Source: CBDHHC01 sp050633205 (lineage in GTDB: Bacteria; Pseudomonadota; Alphaproteobacteria; Rhizobiales; CBDHHC01). From it: a stretch of 64,000 nt of DNA. The translations under genes were made by a program, and so were the position numbers. Of the stretch, positions 8,517 to 15,411 are shown piece after piece (position 1 is the first letter of the stretch; every line of letters begins with the position of its first letter). The stretch is taken from assembly GCA_050633205.1 (NCBI GenBank), contig JBOEGA010000009.1, forward strand, positions 1 through 64,000, read 5' to 3'. The notes under the pieces were generated by a model. The model was not told the DNA's origin. It saw nothing but the letters and a program-made list of their open reading frames with translations, and searched no databases.

Positions 8517-8957
8517 CTATTCATCACGGTATACACGCTCTCTGCGCTCATGCTTTTCCTGAGCTTCCAGAGAAAGAGTTACCACAGGCCTGGCATCCAG
8601 GCGACCAAGGCCGATTGGTTCTCCAGTATCTTCGCAATATCCGTAAGAGCCGTCCTCAATTCTTGCCAGAGCAGAATCAATCTTAGATATCAACTTTCGC
8701 TGCCTGTCCCTGATGCGAAGCTCAAGAGCTTTGTCAGTTTCAGAGGTTGCCCGATCTGTCAGGTCAGGATGGTGTGTAGAATCTTCCTGCAGATGGCTTA
8801 TCGTTTCTTTTGTAGACTGAAGTATATCTTCCTTCCATGCCATTAACTTTGAACGAAAATATTCCAGCTGCTTTTCGTTCATAAACTCCTCATCATCTGA
8901 CGGTTTATAATCAGATGAAAGTTTTATTCTGTCACTCATAGAAGACCTCATTGACAT
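8517..8957 (-). CDS. dksA: RNA polymerase-binding regulator DksA
   Basis: Binds the RNA polymerase secondary channel and, with ppGpp, resets promoter choice in starvation. 146 residues: coiled-coil region with the catalytic-loop acidic segment (DRATSETDKALELRIRDRQRKLI, about 67-89) and a C-terminal zinc-knuckle region YGYCEDTGEPIGLGRL. Only one of the four classical cysteines remains; alphaproteobacterial DksA proteins are commonly like this. GGAG precedes the ATG at 8957; an ATG at 8939 with GAGG upstream is an alternative start. Confidence 0.93.
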   Translation of the reverse strand: MSMRSSMSDRIKLSSDYKPSDDEEFMNEKQLEYFRSKLMAWKEDILQSTKETISHLQEDSTHHPDLTDRATSETDKALELRIRDRQRKLISKIDSALARIEDGSYGYCEDTGEPIGLGRLDARPVVTLSLEAQEKHERRERVYRDE

Positions 8958-9231
8958 CCACCCTTTTTCTCCAGACGTTCCGTCTGAAAAATATTCTTCA
9001 GCTCTTTGTCGAACCGCGGATCTTTTATACCGCCTTTAGCTTATAGCCAAGAAAGATCCACATGTTATGCCAAATAGCTAACCATTTACTTACCGAGACC
9101 GATAAAACAATATGAACCTGAATAATTAGGTTTTTTCTAGGCTGTATTGTATATCATAAGTAAATTTAATTGATATTGTTCGTTTGTTGGACTTGTCCAT
9201 AAAAAATGTTATAAGCCGCGATGAAATACTG

Positions 9232-9654
9232 TCATCTTTTGGCATTAAACTTGGCTAATTCAACTTCTACGCGCAAATTAATCTGGTCCAGCAAGTCGAT
9301 CAAACCGCTATCTTCTGCGTATTCCGGCCTATGATCTATAAGATTCTTTAGTTTTAGCAGATGAGCTCTGGTATGCTGTCCTGATAATATTGCGATTTTC
9401 AGTTTTTCCAGCTCAGAAAGCATCTGATCCGCGTGAAAAACTGCTTTTTTTCGCTGTTCCTTCTGGTCCACGGCTTCCACAGACTGCAATGCAAGAATTG
9501 CATCAAGATCGGATAATGGCGCTGTCTTATTTACTGAGGTGGCAGATGAGGCTTCTTCATTTTCAATTGGGCTGAATTTACTTCCCGAGGCATTCTTTTT
9601 AGTTTTCTTTGCGCCCGCATTAGAACCTACATTTTTCGAAGAATTCACACGCAT
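9232..9654 (-). CDS. fliX: flagellar assembly regulator FliX
   Basis: In Caulobacter FliX couples class II basal-body assembly to activation of sigma-54 flagellar promoters through FlbD. 140 residues: a disordered basic N-terminus (1-45), then the family core (LDAILALQSVEA near 50, ADQMLSELEKLKIAILSG near 75-92, and LIDLLDQINLRVEVELAKF at the end). It is divergent from flgI, the same arrangement as in Caulobacter, with a GGGG ribosome site. It fits the sigma-54 promoters before flgI and flgE. Confidence 0.88.
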   Translation of the reverse strand: MRVNSSKNVGSNAGAKKTKKNASGSKFSPIENEEASSATSVNKTAPLSDLDAILALQSVEAVDQKEQRKKAVFHADQMLSELEKLKIAILSGQHTRAHLLKLKNLIDHRPEYAEDSGLIDLLDQINLRVEVELAKFNAKR

Positions 9655-9834
9655 TTTTATCCCCTATTCAGCCTGCCAAACCGGAAGTTGTATGTTTTGC
9701 TACACTTAATTCAAGCTTAAAACGAGGAAAAAATTGCCGACAGGGAAAAAGTACTACGTCACTATTACCCTATACTGAATAACCAGAAATTCTATTAAAC
9801 GATATCTATCAATAACTTACATCAAATATTCATG

Positions 9835-9850
9835 TGGCACGATTTTCGCA
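9835..9850 (+). promoter_or_regulatory. sigma-54 promoter of flgI operon
   Basis: TGGCACGATTTTCGCA matches the -24/-12 consensus TGGCACG-N4-TTGCW with one change (TCGC for TTGC); the GG (9836-9837) and GC (9848-9849) elements are exactly ten bases apart. Transcription would start near 9861, which excludes an ATG at 9832 as the translation start and supports 9898. Confidence 0.75.
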
Positions 9851-9897
9851 GACAATATATTAGCACGGCAATTTTTATCTCTTTAATGTGGATTGTT

Positions 9898-11043
9898 ATG
9901 AATATTTTTCAACAGGTGACGTCTCGACTCCCCGATCAACTTATCAGCATGGCCGTTTTACTGGTGCTGTTTTCTACCCAGTTCAGCACTTTCAGTCATG
10001 GAGCATCCAGAATTAAAGACCTGGTTGATTTTGAGGGAATAAGAGAAAACCAGCTCGTAGGATATGGTCTTGTCGTTGGTCTTAATGGTACCGGCGATAC
10101 ATTGAATAATATACCTTTCACCAAACAAAGCCTGCAGGCCATGCTTGAAAGACTTGGTGTTAATACCAGAGACAGCTCAGTCCGCACGGCAAATGTTGCC
10201 GCAGTTATGGTTACCGGAAACTTACCTCCGTTTGCTACTCAGGGAACCAGGATGGATATTACCATCAGTGCACTTGGTGATTCAAAAAGTCTTCAGGGTG
10301 GTATTTTGCTCGTTACCTCCCTTTATGGTGCAGATGGCGAGGTCTATGCAGTCGGCCAAGGCCCTATAGCTGTGGGGGGCTTCTCGGCTGAAGGTCAGGC
10401 TGCATCGGTCGTCCGTGGTGTCCCTACAGTCGGACGCATTGCCAATGGTGCAATTATCGAGCGGGAAATGAAGTTTGATCTTTCCAAACAGAGGGAACTT
10501 CGCCTGTCTCTGCGCAACCCGGATCTGACAACAGCCCGCAGAATAGCTATTTCAATTAATGCCTTTACTTCAGTCAAGCTTGCAACGGCACTTGACCCTT
10601 CCACTGTCAGGCTCTCACTACCCAAGGATTACAATGACAGCATTATAACATTGTTAACCGAGATAGAGCAGCTGCGTGTTGAACCAGACCAGAGTGCCAA
10701 GGTGGTTATTGATGAGAACACCGGCATTATTGTTATGGGTAAAGCGGTTCAGGTCAGCACAGTTGCCATAGCCCAGGGGAACCTGACGGTCAGCATTACT
10801 GAAAATCCTCAGGTTCAACAGCCGAATGCTCTTGCAAACGGGCAAACGGCAATTGTTCCCCGAACAGGAGTTCAGGCTAATGATGACAGCAAGAAGAAAC
10901 TGGCAATTGTAAAAAAAGGTATCAACCTGAAAACCCTTGTTGACGGGCTGAATGCACTGGGAATTGGTCCACGGGATATGATTTCGATATTGCAGGCGAT
11001 TAAATCAGCCGGAGCACTACAAGCTGAAATTGAGGTGATGTAA
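9898..11043 (+). CDS. flgI: flagellar P-ring protein FlgI
   Basis: Periplasmic P-ring around the flagellar rod. The family hallmarks are clear: ASRIKDLVDFEGIRENQLVGYGLVVGLNGTGD after the signal sequence, and a C-terminal KGINLKTLVDGLNALGIGPRDMISILQAIK. Starting at 9898 gives 381 residues with a signal peptide (hydrophobic MAVLLVLFSTQFSTFS, cleavage near SHG-A). The frame is open to an ATG at 9832, but the sigma-54 promoter overlaps that codon and the longer protein would carry an odd second hydrophobic stretch. No clear ribosome site is seen. The stop overlaps the next start (TAATG). Confidence 0.95.
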   Translation: MNIFQQVTSRLPDQLISMAVLLVLFSTQFSTFSHGASRIKDLVDFEGIRENQLVGYGLVVGLNGTGDTLNNIPFTKQSLQAMLERLGVNTRDSSVRTANVAAVMVTGNLPPFATQGTRMDITISALGDSKSLQGGILLVTSLYGADGEVYAVGQGPIAVGGFSAEGQAASVVRGVPTVGRIANGAIIEREMKFDLSKQRELRLSLRNPDLTTARRIAISINAFTSVKLATALDPSTVRLSLPKDYNDSIITLLTEIEQLRVEPDQSAKVVIDENTGIIVMGKAVQVSTVAIAQGNLTVSITENPQVQQPNALANGQTAIVPRTGVQANDDSKKKLAIVKKGINLKTLVDGLNALGIGPRDMISILQAIKSAGALQAEIEVM

Positions 11044-11369
11044 TGGAAATAGTGACACAATATAAAGCAGCACAACTCAGCGCTAAATCACAGGCTTTAC
11101 TTAATAATAAGGCTGGTGGAAAAGCAAATATTAATGAAGGTGCAATGAAAGCAGCGAAAGAGTTTGAAGCAGTGTTTATCACGAACATGCTGGAGAATAT
11201 GTATACCGGAATAGAGGCGGAAGAACCTTTTGGTGGCGGTCATGCGGAGAAGATATACCGGTCCATGCAGATTGCCGAGTACGGTAAAGAATTAGGCAAG
11301 AACGGCGGAATTGGACTGGCTGATAATATATACAGAGAATTACTGGCTACTCAGGAAGGTGTTAGATAA
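11043..11369 (+). CDS. flgJ: rod-binding protein, FlgJ N-terminal type
   Basis: 108 residues corresponding to the N-terminal rod-scaffolding domain of FlgJ (AAKEFEAVFITNMLENMYTG ... GGGHAEKIYRSMQIAEYGKELGKNGGIGLADNIYREL). The muramidase domain of enterobacterial FlgJ is absent, as in most alphaproteobacteria (CheL-type), so a separate enzyme must open the cell wall. Start and stop overlap both neighbours by one base, showing translational coupling with flgI and the FlgN-like gene. Confidence 0.92.
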   Translation: MEIVTQYKAAQLSAKSQALLNNKAGGKANINEGAMKAAKEFEAVFITNMLENMYTGIEAEEPFGGGHAEKIYRSMQIAEYGKELGKNGGIGLADNIYRELLATQEGVR

Positions 11370-11833
11370 TGAATAGTGAAGCATTTATTGATAGCCCACA
11401 GGCTGCGGAAGAATTGTGTACCAGTCTGATTGAAACGACTGCTGATCTGATATCGGTACTGGAGCGTGAGACACAGCTTGTGAAGAATGCTGCCAGTCAG
11501 GACTTCTCGGCAATTACTACAAAGAAGCATGCACTATCCATAACACTGATGCGCAATATGGAGACTTTAAAAGCCCATGCGGCCTATATTAAATCGGTAG
11601 TCCCGGAACAGGTTACCATTCTTAAAGAACAGCAGGATCAGTTTCACCGTTCCCTGGAGATTAACCACTCAGCTCTTACTGCGATGAAAGCTGTTTCTGA
11701 AGGGCTACTGCAGACCATTGCGAATAAATCTGCGAGACATCACGGCGGACCACAAGTCTACAATAATGAAGCCGGGTTCAATTCTGCAATAAAACAAAAA
11801 GCGGGCCCGGTATCACTGGACACTACATTATAA
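11369..11833 (+). CDS. FlgN-like flagellar chaperone
   Basis: 154 residues, mostly amphipathic helix without membrane segments. Weak FlgN-family pattern in residues 10-110: LIETTADLISVLERETQLVKNAASQDFSAITTKKHALSITLMRNMETL, with E/T-rich heptads. FlgN chaperones hook-associated proteins FlgK and FlgL before export. It is coupled to the flgJ-type gene (TAATG) and is the last gene before a terminator; this position after flgI-flgJ matches Caulobacter flbY. Assignment rests on context plus fold pattern. Confidence 0.7.
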   Translation: MNSEAFIDSPQAAEELCTSLIETTADLISVLERETQLVKNAASQDFSAITTKKHALSITLMRNMETLKAHAAYIKSVVPEQVTILKEQQDQFHRSLEINHSALTAMKAVSEGLLQTIANKSARHHGGPQVYNNEAGFNSAIKQKAGPVSLDTTL

Positions 11834-11909
11834 GAACGTCCTGGATTAAATGCTCATGTAAATATATGATGATATTTAATTGCCAGTTAGACTATTCTTA
11901 ACCATTATG

Positions 11910-11933
11910 AAGGGGCTTCGGCCCCTTTATGTT
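11910..11933 (+). terminator. rho-independent terminator of flgI operon
   Basis: AAGGGGC-TTCG-GCCCCTT (11910-11927), a 7-bp stem with a stable TTCG tetraloop, followed by TATGTTT. It separates the flgI operon from the flagellin genes. Confidence 0.85.
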
Positions 11934-12141
11934 TAATAAATATTTTATAAGAAAAACAAGCATCCCATTTCAGATCACCTGCTTTCCAATTCTTAACTAC
12001 CTCCTCAACTCGTTACCGCCTGTTAAGATATCTTTACCTCCTGCATTACAATAATGGTCTCGTCCCCGTCTAGGAGAGGACAGTTCCGAATGAAACCGGA
12101 ATAATAAAAAACAGGAACCTAGAACAGGTGGTTAACAGGAT

Positions 12142-13440
12142 ATGGCTGATATAACACTTTCGAGTGCAGTTAAAAGTAATCTCCTATCGCTACAGAAGAC
12201 GTCAGATCTACTGAGTACCACACAGGAGAAACTTGCAACCGGACTAAAGGTATCATCTGCACTGGATGATCCAACTGCTTTTTTTACCGCTTCGTCTTTA
12301 AATAGCCGAGCCAGTGATCTGAGCAGATTACAGGACTTTACATCGAATGCGGTACAGACGCTGAATGCTGCAGATGAAGGCATCAGCGCTATTAAAAATC
12401 TGGTTGAGTCTGCTGAAGCGACCGCCAGACAGGCACTGCAGTCTGCCGGAACAACATCGCAGTTTACCGGATACAACTCAACTGCGCTGACTTCATCCAC
12501 GGATCTGTCGACACTGGATGCAGAGTTTTCAGGCAGTCAGACAATTGCAATTACGACCGGAACGAATGAAACAACAACTCTGACAATTGATGCCAACACA
12601 ACGGTTGGAGATATTGTTACTGCCATTAATGATAACACACTGGCTACATCGGGTAACGAAGTTGACAATGTGAATGGTACAGTTTCAGTCGGCTCTGCAG
12701 GTGGAGCTGAAGTTCGCGCCTCAATTACAGGTGATGGAAAGCTGAACCTGGAAGGAATTGACGCCTCTGCAACTATACAGATAGCAGTTACCAACAATGA
12801 TGATGCTGCTACATCGGGTGCATTCAGAACTGCCGTTGAAGCTCTTGGTTTTGATGATTCATCCGGGACTTTTGTAGAAGGTGATGGTGGCGGCACAACA
12901 GCCAGCTTTACGACAGAGACTGTGGCTGCTGGTAGTCTGAACTCTGACCGCTCCAGCTTTGCTTCACAGTTTGATGAGTTGAGAACGCAGATAGATCAAC
13001 TGGCCGTTGATGCCAGCTATAACGGGGTCAACCTGTTATCAGGAGACTCATTAACAGTGAACTTTAATGAGGATGGCGCATCGTCGCTTGCGATCTCAGG
13101 TGTGACCTTTACCTCTGAAGGCTTAAGCATCAATGCTTCAGCAAATACGTTTCAGACTGATACCGATATTAATACAGCATTATCGGATCTGTCGACGGCA
13201 ACAAATACGCTGGCGAGCCAGTCATCAAAATTTGGTTCAAACCTGTCCGTGGTAGAAACCAGACAGGACTTTACCAAAGAACTGATCAATGTGCTCGAAA
13301 CCGGTGCAGCCAATCTTACTCTGGCTGATACAAATGAAGAAGGTGCAAACCTGCTCGCCCTGCAAACACGACAACAGCTTTCATCAGTTTCGTTGTCGCT
13401 GGCATCAGAGGCAGATCAGAACGTACTCAGGCTCTTCTAA
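12142..13440 (+). CDS. flagellin 1
   Basis: Filament subunit of 432 residues. N-terminal D0/D1 (residues 1-125) begins MADITLSSAVKSNLLSLQKTSDLLSTTQEKLATGLKV; a central ~150-residue domain (about 125-275) is rich in Thr/Ser/Gly; D1/D0 returns with FDELRTQIDQLAVDASYNGVNLL and the C-terminus ends in DQNVLRLF. The last ~70 residues are almost identical in all four flagellins here. Unlike its paralogs it begins MAD rather than MASD. The start follows a CAGGAT site. Confidence 0.95.
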   Translation: MADITLSSAVKSNLLSLQKTSDLLSTTQEKLATGLKVSSALDDPTAFFTASSLNSRASDLSRLQDFTSNAVQTLNAADEGISAIKNLVESAEATARQALQSAGTTSQFTGYNSTALTSSTDLSTLDAEFSGSQTIAITTGTNETTTLTIDANTTVGDIVTAINDNTLATSGNEVDNVNGTVSVGSAGGAEVRASITGDGKLNLEGIDASATIQIAVTNNDDAATSGAFRTAVEALGFDDSSGTFVEGDGGGTTASFTTETVAAGSLNSDRSSFASQFDELRTQIDQLAVDASYNGVNLLSGDSLTVNFNEDGASSLAISGVTFTSEGLSINASANTFQTDTDINTALSDLSTATNTLASQSSKFGSNLSVVETRQDFTKELINVLETGAANLTLADTNEEGANLLALQTRQQLSSVSLSLASEADQNVLRLF

Positions 13441-13596
13441 AATTTTAAAGAGAAAGCTCCATTCCGGAACTTTCATATAACCCAGGCGCAAGAATAGTCT
13501 TTCGCCACCAAGAGAAAGGAGAACGTAACGAAACAGCGACCTTCAGTTACATCCGTAATAACCGAACTGCCATCGGACCCAGGATGTATTTAGTAG

Positions 13597-13617
13597 AAAT
13601 GTTCAGAATGAACATTT
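13597..13617 (+). promoter_or_regulatory. inverted repeat in flagellin 2 leader
   Basis: AAATGTTCA-GAA-TGAACATTT, a perfect 9-bp stem with a GAA loop, ends 30 bases upstream of the flagellin 2 start. The downstream leader (TTAGGAAAGG-TTTGAGTAATG) is shared with flagellin 3. It could be an mRNA hairpin for post-transcriptional control such as FlbT, or a DNA operator; no T run follows. Confidence 0.6.
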
Positions 13618-13647
13618 GAGTTTATACCTTAGGAAAGGTTTTGAGTA

Positions 13648-14946
13648 ATGGCATCTGATATCACTCTGTCGTCTGCAGTGCGATCGAACCTGCTTTCGCT
13701 GCAAAAAACTGCGGATCTACTATCAAAGACCCAGGGCAAGCTAGCTACTGGCCTTAAAGTCAATAGCGCCCTTGACGACCCTACAGCATTCTTTACAGCG
13801 TCAGCTCTGAACAGCCGTGCAAGCGATTTGAACCGTTTGCAGGACTTCACTGCCAATGCTGTACAGACAATTAAAGCCGCTGACGAAGGTATCTCGTCTA
13901 TCACCAAACTGGTGGAAACAGCGGAAGCGACTGCCAGACAGGCCCTTCAGTCTGCTGGAACAACAGCTCAGTTTACCGGAGCAAATTCGACCGCTCTTAC
14001 CTCATCTACGGATCTTTCTGACCTTAATGCCGAGTTTTCGGGAAGTCAGACGATCTCAATCACCACAGGTACTAACGAATCCACAACCCTCACAATTGAT
14101 GCTAACACTACTGTTGATGATATTGTTACAGCTATCAATGACAACACTCTGGTTACTTCAGGCAACCAGGTTGATAATGTGAATGGTACGGTTGCGGTTG
14201 GATCTGCCGGTGGTGCAGAGGTTCGTGCATCTCTTACTGCTGACGGAAAACTGAATCTGGAAGGTATTGATGGCTCTGCATCAATTACCGTTACAATAGA
14301 AAATGATGCAGACGGAGATACATCCGGTGCATTTGAAACTGCTGTGGCTGCTCTTGGTTTTGATACCACCAATGGCACATTCACAGAAGGTGATGGTAGT
14401 AATGAAGCTATCTTCACATCAACAACGGTTGCTGCCGGTAGTGAAAATACCGACCGTACCGCCTTTGCTGCGCAGTTTGATGAATTGCGCACGCAGATCG
14501 ACCAACTGGCCAATGACTCCAGCTACAATGGTGTCAACCTGTTGAGTGGTGACTCCCTTACTGTTACATTCAATGAAGATGGTACATCATCACTGGGCGT
14601 TTCCGGGGTCACATTTGATGCTGCGGGCCTTAATGTTACGGCGTCTGAAAATAGTCTGCAAACAGACTTTGATATCAATCAGGCACTTAGTGAACTTAAG
14701 ACTGCAAAAGACAGCCTTCGTGCCCAGGCTTCCAAATTTGGTTCAAACCTGTCGGTTGTTGAGACCAGACAGGATTTCACCAAGGAACTTATTAATGTTC
14801 TGGAAACGGGCGCTGCCAACCTCACATTGGCAGATACAAACGAAGAGGGCGCAAACCTGCTTGCCCTGCAAACAAGACAACAGCTATCTTCGACAGCTCT
14901 GTCTCTTGCATCTCAGGCAGATCAGAACGTCCTTCGTCTATTCTAA
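13648..14946 (+). CDS. flagellin 2
   Basis: 432 residues with the same plan as flagellin 1: conserved N-terminal helix pair, a central domain with TTLTIDANTTVDDIVTAINDN and AEVRASLTADGKLNLEGIDG segments, and the common C-terminus. It differs from flagellin 1 mainly in the central domain and at scattered N-terminal positions. Strong AGGAAAGG ribosome site. A terminator follows at once, so its message is separate from flagellin 3. Confidence 0.96.
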   Translation: MASDITLSSAVRSNLLSLQKTADLLSKTQGKLATGLKVNSALDDPTAFFTASALNSRASDLNRLQDFTANAVQTIKAADEGISSITKLVETAEATARQALQSAGTTAQFTGANSTALTSSTDLSDLNAEFSGSQTISITTGTNESTTLTIDANTTVDDIVTAINDNTLVTSGNQVDNVNGTVAVGSAGGAEVRASLTADGKLNLEGIDGSASITVTIENDADGDTSGAFETAVAALGFDTTNGTFTEGDGSNEAIFTSTTVAAGSENTDRTAFAAQFDELRTQIDQLANDSSYNGVNLLSGDSLTVTFNEDGTSSLGVSGVTFDAAGLNVTASENSLQTDFDINQALSELKTAKDSLRAQASKFGSNLSVVETRQDFTKELINVLETGAANLTLADTNEEGANLLALQTRQQLSSTALSLASQADQNVLRLF

Positions 14947-14968
14947 ACAAACCCTTCTATCACACACT

Positions 14969-14998
14969 AAAAGGCGGTTCCCATCCCGCCTTTTTTTT
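14969..14998 (+). terminator. rho-independent terminator after flagellin 2
   Basis: GGCGG (14973-14977) pairs with CCGCC (14986-14990), extended by flanking A/T pairs, followed by a run of eight T. Confidence 0.92.
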
Positions 14999-15411
14999 AC
15001 ATTCAGAAGCTAAAAATTTATTTAAATTCTATCAATCCCATCTTTTCGCAAGTAGCACTAAAACCCTGCTCCCTGCTCCACCCCACATGATTACATTATG
15101 CTGGCGACCTGACATCGAAAACCCTGTCTTCCATTTATTTATTTGACGTTTATAAAAAAAATAATATAAATTTTTAGATAAATACAAAGAAATAACACTA
15201 CGAATGATTACCAATAAAAACAATGCACTAGCCCAGCAATGCTAATACTCATTAATAAATACCTCAGACAAATACAAGTAGTTTTAATGTATTAAACGAT
15301 ATTAATACTTGACTTTTATTGTTTTCATTAACTTTGCATTATCTATGCGCGTGTAATGTCAGGTAAATTTCTAGAAAGAAAATGTTATTTGCTTAGGAAA
15401 GGCTTTGAGTA
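14999..15411. other. AT-rich intergenic region before flagellin 3
   Basis: About 410 bases with no supported gene; a 63-codon reverse reading frame has no ribosome site or recognisable product. The stretch is strongly AT-rich. The leader near 15370-15411 repeats the TTAGGAAAGG-CTTTGAGTAATG ribosome region of flagellin 2. I find no good sigma-54 or sigma-28 promoter; the flagellin 3 promoter must lie here but cannot be placed. Confidence 0.6.

Noticed and set aside
9832..9897. Longer FlgI N-terminus
   Set aside because: Overlaps a sigma-54 promoter, has no ribosome site and adds a second hydrophobic stretch.
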